From Combretum micranthum (taxonomy: Eukaryota; Streptophyta; Magnoliopsida; Myrtales; Combretaceae): a stretch of 64,000 bases of DNA. Positions within the stretch are counted from its first letter, which is position 1. Every line of letters begins with the position of its first letter. Below the pieces are notes generated by a model. It was given only the letters and a program-made list of their open reading frames with translations. It did not search any database and was not told the origin of the DNA. The translations under genes and the position numbers were made by a program. Where the stretch lies: NCBI GenBank assembly GCA_024138025.1, contig JAMXBD010002804.1, positions 1 to 64,000 of the forward strand, read 5' to 3'. This document shows positions 45,927 through 58,541 of the stretch, in pieces.

Positions 45927-48092
45927 GTATGTATTTAGGCCTTGTCATCCTATTCTTGTATGGCAAAGGATCATTCTGTGTGTTTTCTCCTCTAAACCCA
46001 ATGAGCATGAGCAAGGGACATGGAAACACAACTCAAGAATCTCAAGCCATCTCAAGAAGTGGATCTTGTTTAAATGAGTTTTTTTGAAATTTCACTTGTT
46101 CATGCATATAGTATGATTTTGTGTTTATATTGTTGTTCATGCCATGAGATCATGTTATATACATCATATGTAGTAGATCTAAGGTGTAGACATCCACCAC
46201 TTTATGTACATGCATGATCATAGGTTCATTTTTGTTTATGTGCTTTTGATCATAAAAATGAAGTCTTGTTCATGTATAGGATGTTAGATAGTATATCTCC
46301 ACATATAGATGGCAAGAACATTGAAAAAGGAAGGACTTTGTTAGATATGAAAAGTTGAAAATTCGGATGAAATGGAAACCCTACCCTAAAGACCTCCAAA
46401 ATCATTTTAAACTATATTTCATAAGAAAAATGAAGGGTATGTGAATAGATATGTTGAAGGAATTATTTTCATAAGTTTAGATGAGTTTAGGCATAATAAT
46501 AAGGAAAAAAAAGGGTGAAGTTAGAATGAAAATGTTGACTTTAATGTGTAGTCAAATTCGTAACTTTGTGTAATGCCTATCATAAACACTTAGTATTTAA
46601 GTCTAAAATGGATATTTTATAAGCTAAATGAGTCCTTAGATAATGTATACATTGAAGCCCCAATTTTAATACATTAGACTAGATTTCCCTTAAGAAAAAT
46701 GTAAGAAAAGAAAATTTGGAAAATTCGGATTTTTATAACTAGCTTATGTGAAAACATGTTTACCAAATGAAAAATGTGAATTTTTGTGCATGAATGGAGG
46801 CCATGACTATTATAGACTTTGAGAACCTAATTTTAGTTAAATAATAAGTAGATTACAAGATTAAAAACCAAAGAAACCCTAAGGAGTATAATGTGGGAGA
46901 ATAACTTCTTAGAATTAGCCTTTATGAAACTTTCCCCAACACTTAGGAGTTCCTAAAAGTTTATTACTACAAAAATCATCATGACCATGCACAATTTGAG
47001 TTCATTACATGGCATACACATTAGTAGTTCATTCCTAAATCATTCATGCATGAATCACTAACTAGGAACATTTCTTATCAAAAGCAAAGCACATTTTCAA
47101 AGTTGGATCAATTGCGGGACAGAACTGATCCCACTGTTCCGTGACCTTATTATTTTCAAAACTTGGATTTAATACTTGAATTAGATAGATCTTTCGAAGT
47201 AGATGAAGATCGATATAAAGTTTGCGAAATTCCGAGTTAAAATGACCAAGTTATGGCCGTTTTAAGTCGGAACTTCCAAATATAGCGAGAAATCCGAATT
47301 CAACTAGTCTAGATGTATAGTTTGATTTAATTACATGGTGAGAATCTCATAGGGATTATTCTTGATTGGTAGGTGATTCCGAGCAGGACGACTCTCTACC
47401 ACCCGATTATTACTATTAAGGAGTTTGGTGACCCATGGCCGAGTGAGTTACTTCCACTCTCAATTAATGCTTGTGAATGTAATGTAGTGGCACTAGTGAT
47501 GTAGGCAAAGATAAAAGGAATTGTACAAGCATGATGGGGTATGTGGGAATTATTTATGTTGTGAATTGTTGATATGTGAAATGGAACTTAAGGCATATCG
47601 AAACCGGGTGTTAAGATATTGATTGTTTATTAGAATATATGATGAATGTCTGCGTATACTTGTTGGTCACTTAAAAGAATCGAATTAATGACTATTCGAC
47701 TCCGACTATAAACTGAGTTCATTCATGTCAATGGGGTTGGAGCATTTGCATTGGTTGGTTTTTCGTGACCCATAAAACGAATGTGAGGTTAATCGTGATC
47801 CATAAAACGAATGTGAGGTTAATCGTGATCCATAAAACGAGCTTTTAATCAGTTGACCGTGAGCTTAAACGGCGTCGTACCGCAGGATTCGTTAATCTGC
47901 TAACCCGGGATGGAGGGCGCAAGTCCATCCACATATGATTTCCGGTTGGTCATATGTTTGATGATTTCATTTGTATGGTGCATGCACTTGCTTGAATAAT
48001 CACTTGTTTGAATGATTGTATCTAATTGCGTTATGGAAGTATTACTCACTAAGCTAGTTAGCTTACGCCCCGATAGTGTTTATCTTTTGCAG
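45927..48092 (+). other. Candidate leader intron in group A LTR
   Basis: GTATGTAT donor-like site, CTTAC branch-like motif, GTTTATCTTTTGCAG acceptor-like end. Implied length 2,166 bp, within 3 bp of the copy at 27173-29335. Inference only. Confidence 0.45.
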
Positions 48093-48874
48093 CATGAGTT
48101 TATATGGCTTAGGCCAAGGCAAGCCACAGCGCAGGTACCGGAGATAGGAGTTTCCATAGAAGTTTGATTCATTTTTTTGTATAGACTTCCATTGGAAACT
48201 AAGGACTCTGGATGACTGTAATAGACTATTATTCTTTTGCGGGGGAATGCCCCTTAGATTTTGTAAACCTTAAAGATTTATGCGTTTTGATTTATTATCT
48301 ATGGCTAATGAATGCCTTGTTAAACTGTTAAACTCCATTTGTTGAAGTATTCTATTGTCGTAAGGGAACGCTTTACATCTACTTAAGACTCCCGAAGGCC
48401 CGGTTAGGGGAACTCGAGAGTCTTACTTAGTATGTGGCGGACTGTTACGTTTAGGATACCCTACGGGGCGTGACACTTTGTCTTTTAATTTATGTCTTAT
48501 AATGTGTTGTTTGTAAATGTTAGGGTAGATAGGGTTTTGAGATGATGTTTGGTATGAGATTGGATTGGTTCATGAATGATAGTTTGAATGGGATTATGTG
48601 ATTAATGAAGTGGTAGTTTGCATCTCATAGGAATGTGGAAGTGTGGGAATGAGTATTATAGAAAAATTGAAGAATGAGTAGTGGATATGCGAATTTGAAA
48701 TATGATTGGTGATTTGATGATTAGTGGTGGAATTCATGTTGTTAGGATAGTATTTGAAACATATAACAAGCTTTAGAAAGTTTGGATTAAGTTTGGAAAA
48801 GTTTTGAGAATTGATCAAAGTGTAAAAAAACAGGGGATTTCAAAAATCATTTTCGTATAGGCTAGATTTTGAAC

Positions 48875-49262
48875 GTACGCCGGCATCTGGGGATTCTACG
48901 CCGCCAGCGTAGAGGCAGTGTAGAAATCCCACAGAATCAATTTTCCTAACGCCGTCTACAAAGCCGCCGACTTTCACTAGACGAGTGAGTCGGCGTTCTT
49001 TCATCCATATTGTACGCCGGCTGTTTGAAATCAACGCCGCCGGCGTATGTGTCAAAGCTGCCTGCGTACCTAAGTAAGCGACGGCTTAGACTTCTCTGGA
49101 TGTTTTGAAACTTTGGGTTTTGGATTCAACGCCGGCTAAAGGCCGCCGGCGTAGGAAACATAGGCTGACGGCGTACCCTTGAACACTGCCAGCGTTGGCA
49201 GTGTGAATTTCCAGGACATTGAACACCGGCTCAACGCCGCCGGCGTTGAGTGCCGCGTATCC
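48875..49262 (+). promoter_or_regulatory. GC-rich array of GCC-box-like palindromes (3' LTR)
   Basis: Counterpart of 34137-34533. All five GCCGCC cores remain, although bases next to two of them changed (CCAGCG for CCGGCG, CCGACT for CCGGCT). Core retention beside flank change is compatible with selection on the core, but the sample is far too small to prove it. Confidence 0.5.
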
Positions 49263-50687
49263 CCTGAGCTTTTGAATTTTTAAAAGCTTTTTCTAAAATT
49301 TTCCAAAGTTTGTTATTCGAGTAATTATGTATTTATTAAGATCTAGGTATGATAGGGTTCTTAAATGCCTTATTTTGACTTTGTATCAATTTATTTGGAT
49401 TCTTGGATGAATTTATATTTTGAACTAGTCAATTAGAGTTTAAGCTAAGAGTGAATTTAATATTGATTAAACAATGATAGATCCTCGCCCATTCGACTCC
49501 ATTAATTCCCGAGCTTTATCAGGTACGCAGTAACCTGCTTGTCTCTGTTATGATAGGCATTTATAAAACTTAAATATATAATAAGAAAAGTTAAAATGTG
49601 ATTGTTGCTTGTGTTTTATGCCGTTAAAATCCAATTCCTACGCAGGTCATGTATGAACCTAATGGCGCCCCTCATGGTTTGATGAGTTTGGGATGGAAGT
49701 TTGGTATCCGGTTCGGGGAGCGGCACCTTGCTTGGTTTGAGCACGGTAGATCTAGGCGCTTAGGCCACTCCTGTCATTTGAGATGACTTTTATTAAGTGG
49801 TACGGCGGGTAGTCGACGGGGGTATAGATCGGTGAAAATTTATTTTAAACTTGGTAGGAAGTACCATAGTTTAGTTCAAACGTTTATGAGAAAGGTGAAC
49901 TATATTTTATGATATGGACCGAGTATAAATAGAGCTAAGTAACGGCTATTAACCCTGGAGGAAGCTACTTTTTCTCTTTGACTTAACGATATCTAGGACG
50001 GTATGAGTACCCGAACTACTTATCAACCCCTGAGCGTCCGAGTGTTACTCAGGTCCCCTCGCGATCCCTGTTGTCCGGAGTTTGAATACTCCAGTGTTGA
50101 TTGATTAATTAAAGATTAAAGAATAATTGAATGGATGTTGCATATTGCATTTAGACTAAGCTTGTGTGCTTCATCTCTCTTTGTATTTGTTGCTGTGTAC
50201 TGGGCCTCTGGCTCATTCTTTTAACGATTATCAGGTGATGACCTGGACGAGTCCTATGCGAGCATGGGCTATGGCTCCGATTTTGAGGACTTCTTGGAGG
50301 AATATGAGGACTAGAGTTTGACCAGCTGGACGGAACCATTCTTTTTTAATAGACTAGATAGTTAGTTAGAATGGATGTTTGTAAAGCTTTGTTAAGCTTT
50401 ATATTTTGTTATTTTGTTTAAGGCTTGTAAGAAGCCTGTAGATGTAATATATGTATGTATATAACTAGCTTGATCTGCCATTGTTTGAAGTTGTGTATAT
50501 ATATATGTTAATATGTTTTGAAAAGCTACTAAGTAATTATTTCTCAAAATGATTTATTCCTTAAGATTAGGTGAACAATTCATCGAACAATCCTTTTAAG
50601 ACAACCTTGCATATAATTCTGCAGATTATATGCGGTTGGGGAACTGCTATTGCTTATTTCAGCTAGGGGTAATAGCGGGGCCTTACA

Positions 50688-51053
50688 TTGTATTAGGCTT
50701 CAACTCATTCATTCTTCCACAGGTTATGAAGATTTGATTTAGATGCTTTAAATATGTGATATATGGGTTAAATGTTGGTGACAGATTGGACGTGTTAGAT
50801 GTTTAGATGCGTTGGATATTTTTTTGTTATCTATTTGAGTATATAATATTTGTAATGTAAGGTTTCTGATGTATTATTGAAAGATTATTTAGTGTTGCTT
50901 ACAAAACTTAAGTAAGGATTTCTCAATCTAAAATTTGTTAGAAACATGCTTAGTTAAAGATAGCCTTTGTTTATAATACTTAAGTGTTATACATAGTAAA
51001 ACTGTTGGCGCTAAACCTTTTCTAGACCTTATTTGAGGCATGACATAGCCAAT
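50688..51053 (+). mobile_element. Right piece of the old T LTR
   Basis: Continues the LTR interrupted at 33155. The block TTAGGCTTCAACTCATTCATTCTTCCACAG matches the TACTGGGCCTCTGGCTCATT...CAG acceptor-like block. Later landmarks (AAGATAGCCTTTGTTTATAAT, the final third) are weak, and the end near 51053 is approximate. TTGTA at 50688-50692 is the right target duplication of the T element. Confidence 0.65.
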
Positions 51054-52579
51054 GGGCTTAAACCAGTCCATTTCGTAGATGTATTGGTAATTTAAATGCC
51101 ATCTTCAATATTTAGGTGCTAGTGTATGGCTTTCGACCTTTAATGATAAAAAAATAATATAAATTTAATTTTAAATGTGTTCTTCAACTATCAAATGTTA
51201 TTTGATATTAATTAAATTATAAGATTGAATGGAAAATGTGAATAAGGGTGCATTTGGTTTGATAGTTTGGTGTCAACTTGACATTTGCTTCATATTTATT
51301 TTAATCAGATTATTGATCAAAACATATACAAATGAAAAATAGATATTTTACTCATAAACATACCTTATAGATCAGATATAGATGTAGATCAGATGTAAAT
51401 AAGATACAAATAAAATACAGACTATCTAAATATACCCTAAACGTATAAATGTTTGTTGAAGTTTCATTCTATCCATGTGTGATTGGCTTCTTTGTATAGG
51501 TTATTTGTTAAAAAAAAAACATATTAAAATTAATTATAAATTTAAAATTTCTGTTGCGTATGCTAACACAAAAACCCAAAACTCATAGAGATTGGTAGGT
51601 TATGAACCTATCACCTAGAGTCATGTATGGGCTAAAAAATTAGAACACTATGCATTATAGTGTAGGCACTCAAGCCATGCCACAAGTAGGAGGTCATCTA
51701 TATAATCAATTTGACATTGGTATTAAGGGAAAAATTAGAGATATAATTGTCAAATTTGAATCCTGATCTTTGCTTATTTTTACAATAAACTATCTGAAGT
51801 ATAAAAGTGTCAATTTGGTACCTACACGTTTCCTATTTTTGTAATATTAAGTACTGGAATTTCGCTATTAACTACTTGAACTTTGCCCAATTTCTTTAAT
51901 TAATTATCTCATTTAGGTATTATATAAACTCAAACAATTTGTATATGGTAAATTGACATATTAAAACATTAGATAGCTAATTTTATAGATCGATAAAATT
52001 TAGGTACTAAGTTTAAAGAAAAACTATTAGCAACACTTAATAATTATCAAAATGATAGACGATTATGCATGGTAATACTACAGTGTATTACTACCTGGTT
52101 GCCAAATACTATAGTAGAAGCTACTAATGAGATGCTTGGACTCCCATTAATGACTATTGTTGAGCTTTCTATTTGTCTTATTTGGCTTAAATGGAAGATA
52201 ATAAGCATGACGTACCTATTATATTTTGATCATCACATTTACTCTGATAATTTATGTGAGCTTCGTGTGTAATATGTCTATGTTTTTAGCAACTAGCAAT
52301 TCTTCTTTTTTTATTATTGTTGATCACTTAATATGCAATTTTTTACCCCCTTAAATCTTTCTTGTGCAAACCATTTGATTACAGATAAGCATTTCATTAT
52401 GATTTTTTAATCTTTAGTGTGCTCGCATTAAACCCCAAGGGTCTGTGTCGTTCGACTTATTTTGTTTATTTTGACATTTTATTTAGGTTATTTTGAAATT
52501 GTAATATATAAGTAAATCTTTTATATTGAAGGGAAAATATGTCATTTGATATAAAATAAGAGGGTTTTATAGTCAATCA
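51054..52579. other. Unassigned AT-rich sequence
   Basis: I see no LTR terminus, no pol motif and no convincing coding frame. A short A-rich motif with AAAAATAGATATTTT and ATAAACA near 51335 recurs near 54370. Frames of about 60 codons here have no recognisable features. It could be host intergenic DNA or an old unclassified repeat. Confidence 0.5.
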
Positions 52580-54327
52580 TGAAATACAATTATGTTTTGA
52601 CTACTTGACAGACACGTGACAGAAGATGGAGTTTGGTAGCATGAAAGCTGGCTTGAACGCCGCCGGCCTTCGTCTATGCCCTGTTAGCCTTTAAGATAGC
52701 CTTCATGGTGACAATTTTTTGTCCGAGAGCAAATAGCTACCAGCTTTTAGAGATAGATTACCAGCTTTTATTTAAGGCCACCAACCTTCATGTCAACCTA
52801 TGTGTATGGGTTTTGAAGGGTTTTTCATATTTTCTTTATATCCTAGGCTTTCCTCTTCTCCGAAACTCATTCCTAAACCTAGTTTTCTCTTAAGAAATTC
52901 TCTGTTTGTGATAGGGAAATCAAGATTCACGATCAAGGTAATTTAGTTATCCTTCTTTCTTTAGAAATCTTATGTGTGATCTCTTGCTAAAATTCTCTTT
53001 TGATGTTGAAGGAAATTTTTAAAGAAAATTCCTAGGACTCATTAAAGATTGAGTATTCTACAGTAAAAGAGGATGAAGAATCAAGAATAGGTAAAAATAA
53101 TCCTTTTTAATTCATTTAATGATTTAAAAGAACAATTTTTTTAATTTTCGTTATCTTTTAATGGTAGTTTTGTTGTAGGAGAAATTTTGGAGAAAACCCT
53201 AGATCTTAGATTGGAGAAATTTTGATTTCAATCAAAGGGAGAGGTGTGTATGATGTTAGGAAGTTTGATTCTTTTGAGATTAGGGTTTTGTTGATGATGA
53301 AATTGTGAATGTCTCTATGGAATTATATTTTGATTCAAGTTTTGTTCGTGATTAGGAGATTTTGTGAGATTAGGGTTTCTGTTCCTTAAATTGATTCAAG
53401 TATGTCCTTACCTTGTTTATTGCTTGTGTTTGTAGGCTTAGAATTATAAATAGATCTAATCTTTACATGATTTAAAATTGACTAATTGTTGTTTGTGATT
53501 GGCTATGGTTAGTAGAGATTAACCTCGACCATGATACTAACATGGCACCCTAATGATCTATGTGTGAGGTTATCCCGATTGGACACATGCATCTTAATGA
53601 TTTTGATAGTTTAAGAACGATACTTCGGGTTTGTGAAAGATTTCTTACACCATGTATGTATATATTACCTATTTTCAATATTGGATGTTTTTGTGGAGTC
53701 CTAAGTTGCTTTGGGTTTAGGGCTAAGTGTGAACGACTCTAGACTATGCTGTTTGATGGCTAATAAAAAGAAAACAAATTGTGTTTGATGTATTAGTATT
53801 TAGGGTATGTGTGAGACTGTATAATGCTTGTTCATGTGTATGTGTTTTGTGGTATGGCGTACTAGGCCATGTGCTCATTCCTTTATCCTTTTCATGAATG
53901 GGTAGGATCTAGTGGTGTTTAACTTATGTAGCTACGATGTTTATATTGATTGTGAGGAGGACAATAATGGACTTGATTATCCTGCTGACTCCTAAATATG
54001 CCATGGAGTAGATATAGTGATTGGAGGCCTTATGAAGTTTTGATTTCATTTTTATGGATTTTGGAAATTTTAAAAGTTTTTTTTTTTTGAATTTTTAAGT
54101 TTAGGATATGTTGGTTTTGGTTTATGCCAACTATGTTATGAAGAATTTTATTATTTGAAATATTTTAAACAGATACCCTTTTATATGAGAGTTGATGATA
54201 TTTCTATAATTGTGGATTAGTATCATAATAGCCTTAGTATGTCTAGCCTTATTGTGTCCAGCCTTAGTGTGTCCATCTTTAGTAGGACACGTGGCAGGTT
54301 GTAATACCTTCAGGTTAGGGCATTACA
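52580..54327 (+). mobile_element. Degraded T-like LTR
   Basis: It may start at TGAAATAC (52580) and ends GGGCATTACA (54327). T landmarks present are AACGCCGCCGGCC (52659), GGCGTACTAGGCCATGTGCTCATTCC near 53857, and a following acidic frame ending at 53995. At about 1.75 kb it is shorter than other T LTRs. No matching target duplication was found, so the start is uncertain. Confidence 0.45.
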
Positions 54328-54548
54328 AACATCCTATTTTTATCATTTTCAAATAGATTGTTTGTTAAAAAATAGATACAAATAAAAAATAGATATTTTT
54401 ACCTATAAACAAACAAAACAAATAAGATACATATAAGATACATATAAGATATTTTTACTCACATAAATTTCATGTCGAGCCTGAATTTTCCCACTATCTG
54501 GTTCATTTCTCCTAACCCGATTCATATTAAACCCTAACCCATTTAACA
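54328..54548. other. Unassigned spacer
   Basis: AT-rich stretch with an A-rich motif also seen near 51335 and short tandem ATACATATAAG copies. Nothing else is recognised. It ends at the Tat/Ogre-type LTR. Confidence 0.5.
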
Positions 54549-55759
54549 TGAATCCTCGACTAGGGGTTAAAAGAAATTTAATTTTTTTTTAAATTTTTAG
54601 AGTCGCCACCCGATATAAATCGGGAAAAAATGAAAGCCAGGATTAATGGGTCGGTTAATCCTAACTTAGCCACTAGTCTGCGAAAAGTTTGATTTAAAAA
54701 TCAAATTTTTAAAAAATACCAGATATCTGAGTTCGGGGGCTAACCTATTAAAACCTAAGCGGTTACCACTTTAAATTTAAAATTTAGAATTTATCCTTTT
54801 CTATACTAAAAAATTCAAACAAAACATTTATAAAACAAATATCTACAAGTTTAATCATGCATTTTTATTTTTATGTATTTTTTCTTAGGATTGAAATATC
54901 AACAAACATTTGTATTTTCCTTTTTAAAAAAAAACTTATAATATGTACAAAATGATTATTTCAAACTATTAAAACAAAATATATTTTTTCTAATTTTATT
55001 GTCGCCCCGTAGGTGCCTACGTACTCGCTAATCGAGATCAGACAAAACGTAGTTCTTTTATAAAGAACTTAGTTTGTTGATCAATTTTATATTTTTAAAA
55101 TATTGTCACTTTAAGTTTATTAAATTTTGAATTTTATGAAAACCAATTTTGATGATCCTATGATCTAATCAATTGAATTTTATCATAAAAAATATATTTT
55201 TCTAAGTCCAAAAATCATTTTTCTAAAGAAAAACCAATTTATGATAATTCATGGCTAATTTAATGCTACATGAAAATCAATTTTGAAAACTTTGAGTATT
55301 ATCTTTATAGCAAATTTATAAAGATAATTTTGATAAAAACTTAATTAATATCATGATTTAAAAAAAAAAACAATTTTTATCTTTATTATTCAACAACAAT
55401 TTTGGTTTAAAAAAATCTATTAACAATTTATTATTTTTCAAAATTCGATAATCATCACATATGTTCAGAACATATTTAAAATATATCATAACAAAATTAA
55501 AATACAAAAACAAAACATCTCATGCATCAAATATATATTTAAAGATCAAACTATATGCAAATACATATTCAAAATATCAAAAAATATCAAAAATTACTAA
55601 AACATGTAAATTTATATTAAAAATAATTATTCTAATTTTTCTGGATTTTTCTGAATTTTTCTGGATTTTTTACGAATTTTTATTAATTTTTTCCTATTTT
55701 TTCCTATTTTTCGAAATTAAATATATATAAATAAATAATTTAATAATACAGACTAACCT

Positions 55760-56030
55760 GGACCGTTGGATCTTCTCGGATCAGATCTGGAGCGTCTGAT
55801 CTGTAGACTAAATCTGGACCGTAGGATCTGATGCCTTTTGATCTGGAGCGTTGATTGTTTTGATCGAATCTGGACCGTCTGATCCTCTGATCAAATCTGA
55901 ACCGTAGGATCCTCTGATCAAATCTGGACCACAGGATCTTCTGATCAAATCTGGACCACAGGATCTGCTGACTTTTGACCGACGACCGTTGACCGTTGAC
56001 CGATCACCGTTGACCGATGACCGACCGGGT
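55760..56030 (-). repeat. Short tandem repeats in the Tat-type LTR
   Basis: Units of about 27-30 bp built on AATCTGGACC and GATCxTCTGATCA (55760-55975), followed by 7-8 bp repeats of GACCGTTG/GACCGATG (55976-56030). Both lie downstream of the LTR TATA box, so they would be transcribed. Confidence 0.75.
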
Positions 56031-56489
56031 TGGATTCGGATTTCGGGTCGGATTTCGGTGCTCCGTCGGGTGAAGAAGACGATGACGGTGGTTTTCGAGC
56101 GTTCGTCGGCCGTTCCTGGTGGTTTTCGAAGGCTACAACCTTGTCGGCCCGACGTGGATTGGGTTGCTGCAGCGGCTGGTGGTGGCGGTTCACCCCCAGA
56201 ACCACCAGAAGTGGCGGTTCGTGTGGTGGTGCTCGGCGGCGAGGGTTTAAAAAAAATCAAAAAAATTTGCAGAACTTCCAAATGCAAATTCGAGCAAATC
56301 TAAACACTATAATCAATCAAGAACACTTCCTAGATGATCCTAACACTCTTTAATTGGATCGAAATCCTCTCAATTACTTCGAATTTGCAAATTTTGCAAT
56401 TCGAACACTTTTCTCTCTATTTTCAGATCTCGATCGTGTAGTGCGTGTTTTGTGAAATTGAATTGTGCTTTCTGCTTGGGGGGTGATCC

Positions 56490-56497
56490 TATTTATA
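56490..56497 (-). promoter_or_regulatory. TATA box of the Tat-type LTR
   Basis: TATAAATAGG on the minus strand, about 800 bp into the LTR, followed by ATCACCCCCCAAGC and a leader. Confidence 0.65.
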
Positions 56498-57299
56498 GAT
56501 TTCGAAACAATTTGTCATTTCGAAGCTTCGTACTTGTTCAATTTTACAATTACGAATCGTTACATTTTTTCGAATAAAAACGATTCAAAATTGGGACTCG
56601 ATTCGTGATTGTTGGTTCAAATTGATCACGAATATTATGTTTATACATCACAACTCTTCGATTAAGTGTGTTTAATTTGATTAAAGGACACAATTCGGCC
56701 AATTTTAAGATTTGAAAAATCATGTCCATTCGAATTTTTTCCCAATTTTCATGCCTTAATTAATGTGTCTTTTGGAATGAAATAATGCACGAATTGTGTG
56801 TATATGTGATGTATCCCATGCCTAGTTCGTGTCTGTACAATCAATTTCGAAAAAACACAAAGATTCGTTGCTCAAATGAAGTCTCAAAGTGGATGAACCG
56901 ATGTGTCTTTTGGGAAAAAAAATGAACAAAAAAGAGGCAAAATCTGCCTTGGGCTAGATTCGAACTTGGGTCCCTTGCTTTGTGTCCATGGTCTGATGTT
57001 AGGCCGTTGGCCTATGCCTTGGTCATATAGCTAATCCACTAATACTTAAGACTAATAAAATATATTATATTAAGCTTAAATAATTATTTATTTTAATTTT
57101 TCTTACTATATTTTATTTATATTACTATTATTCATTTAATTATTTTATTATACATATTTTATTCCTCTATATTTTTATTTTTTCTATTTTCTTTTTTATT
57201 ATACTATTGTTTTTTATATTTTTAATGAACTCAATCATGACATTAATTTAATCTAAATTTAAGCCTAATTTTTAATTGGGCAAAAATTGGGTGTCTACA

Positions 57300-57316
57300 G
57301 CTGCCCCTCTTTGTGG
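57300..57316 (-). other. Polypurine tract of the Tat-type element
   Basis: Minus-strand ACAAAGAGGGGCAGC ends directly at the LTR start at 57299, the standard position for plus-strand DNA priming. Confidence 0.85.
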
Positions 57317-57403
57317 TAAAGTTTGAACAAAACTTTTGCCACAAAGACAAAAGGATAGCCAATTTTTGTTTAATTTCTCCTGTCAAACAAAGTGATTTTT
57401 ATC

Positions 57404-57740
57404 TTGTGCTAAACTATCTGTCGAGTTTAGACATTAAGATTTGCTAGGTCAACTGTCGGGCCTAGGCTTTGGAAAAATGATAGGCCATCTGTCGGGCCTA
57501 GACTAAGAAACTGATAGACCGTCTGTCGGGTCTAGATTTAGAAAATGATAGGCCATCTGTCGGGCCTAGACTTGGAAAATGATAGGCCATCTGTCGGGCC
57601 TAGATTTGAAAAATGATAGGCCATCTGTCGGGCCTAGATTTGGAAAATGATAGGCCATCTGTCGGGCCTAGACTAAAAAACTGCTAAACCGTCTGTCGGG
57701 TCTAGATTATAGAAAACTGCTAGGTCATCTGTCGGACCTA
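57404..57740 (-). repeat. 34-bp tandem array in the 3' untranslated region
   Basis: About ten units of 33-36 bp, each with GGCCATCTGTCGGGCCTAG or a variant (for example at 57479, 57512, 57547, 57581, 57615, 57649, 57683, 57718). The central four are nearly identical, which indicates recent expansion. It lies between integrase and the 3' LTR. Confidence 0.93.
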
Positions 57741-57846
57741 TGGGCTTTGGTTTGGTCATTTGCCTGACCTATGGGCTTTGGTTTGGTCATTTGCCGGACC
57801 TATGGGCTTTGGTTTGGTCATTTGCCGGACCTATGGGCTTTGGTTA
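57738..57846 (-). repeat. 31-bp tandem array, second family
   Basis: Three full units (57738-57768, 57769-57799, 57800-57830) and a partial unit of a sequence containing GGTTTGGTCATTTGCCGGAC. It abuts the 34-bp array and shares the GGTCATxTG core with its last unit, so it may derive from it. Confidence 0.9.
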
Positions 57847-58541
57847 CTGGGGATTTTTGAAACCTTAAAGATTTGGTTTCTTGATCTATTTGGGAGTTCT
57901 TGATCTTCCGGAAACTTGATCTTCTAGGAAAACTTGATCTTCTGATCCACTTGGGGATTTTTATTTTCTTGGAAACTTGACTTGTTGATTCATTTTGAGG
58001 AAACTTGATCTATCTTGATTCATTTGAGGAAAATTGATCTATCTTGATTTTCTCAAAAACTTGAATTATTGATTCATTTGGGAAAACTTAATCTTTCTTG
58101 ATCCACTTGGGGACTTTAAACTTCTTGATCTATTTGAAGAATCTTGATCTTACGTCGGTTAATGTGTTTAGGGCTTTTCCGTTGTCCACATAACCGTGTT
58201 CAAAAACTAGTTACCTTGTGCAATATAATTACCAGATAAAATTACATATATGCATTTTAAGGCCATATGAGATGCTCAAATTACTTTCTAACGGTTTTAG
58301 TTTGGGTATGGGAATTTGTTTAAGTGATAGGTTGAGATTTGATCTGGTTTGAGAATTTATGGTTATTTGGTGATGAATGGGATGAGATTTGGTCTGATTT
58401 AAGAATTTTTTGTTATTTGGTGAATGATTTAATTAACGGGTTGAGATTTGACTTCAGTTCAAAGTTTTTGGAATATTAATTTTGCTTGTAAAAACTAAAA
58501 ATGAAATCAATCTGAACACAGAAAATGACAAATTTTATTGA
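57847..58541 (-). other. 3' untranslated region with imperfect repeats
   Basis: 57847-58150 has irregular repeats of CTTGATCTxTTTGGGGAx and CTTGATTCATTTGAGGAAA. 58150-58541 has two related segments around GGTTGAGATTTGATCTGGTTT near 58330, 58385 and 58440. No coding sequence is seen. This is the region between integrase and the 3' LTR. Confidence 0.65.

Larger units (their letters stand above)
45081..48475 (+). mobile_element. Group A solo LTR nested in the T 3' LTR (3.4 kb)
   Basis: It starts TGTAAACCCCGG and ends CTACGGGGCGTGACA, with a perfect target duplication CTTTG (45076-45080 and 48476-48480). The T 5' LTR near 33746-33750 shows the empty site. It is very close to 26311-29717, with scattered single-base losses. 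TATA box at 45767, donor-like GTATGTAT at 45927, acceptor-like block ending 48092, conserved module 47182-47276, 30-bp tandem array near 47763-47840. Confidence 0.95.
33156..50687 (+). mobile_element. Complete nested group T element (Tekay/Del-type chromovirus)
   Basis: Two LTRs (33156-39470 and 44502-50687) in the same orientation flank a primer-binding site, gag-pol and a polypurine tract. The outer target duplication TTGTA is perfect (33151-33155, 50688-50692). Each LTR contains one nested group A solo LTR; without these the element is about 10.6 kb with LTRs near 2.8 kb. Over the first 570 bp the LTRs differ by only about five substitutions plus microsatellite length, so insertion was fairly recent. 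Coding defects (one stop, three frameshifts) make it non-autonomous. A chromodomain-like C-terminus of integrase and the Met-type primer site support the lineage. Confidence 0.93.
44502..50687 (+). repeat. 3' LTR of T element (with nested solo LTR)
   Basis: It starts TGAAATAGCC and ends GGGGCCTTACA. It is nearly identical to the 5' LTR outside the nested insertions. Here the insertion is at 45081-48475, whereas the site occupied at 35645 in the 5' LTR is empty at 50353-50371. The acceptor-like block ends at 50234 and the acidic frame follows. Confidence 0.92.
54549..57299 (-). mobile_element. 3' LTR of a Tat/Ogre-type element (2.75 kb)
   Basis: On the minus strand it starts TGTAGACACCCAATTTTTGCCC, typical of plant Tat/Ogre-type LTRs, and ends CCTAGTCGAGGATTCA at 54549. 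A polypurine tract precedes it. A TATA box lies at 56490-56497. The region near 54600 with GAGTCGCCACCCGATATAAATCGGG is a stretch I associate with this lineage. The 5' LTR lies beyond the right edge, so the target duplication cannot be checked. Frames at 55808-56353 come from GC-rich leader sequence and tandem repeats and are not called genes. Confidence 0.85.

Noticed and set aside
51054..54327. Possible host gene, because of several 60-codon frames
   Set aside because: No frame has recognisable motifs, and T LTR landmarks explain the part from 52580.
55808..56353. Several overlapping frames of 86-159 codons on both strands
   Set aside because: They come from tandem repeats and GC-rich leader sequence of the Tat-type LTR and have no recognisable domain; overlap on both strands points to composition.
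57404..57846. Possible CRISPR array
   Set aside because: Units are directly tandem without unique spacers, in a plant retrotransposon 3' region.
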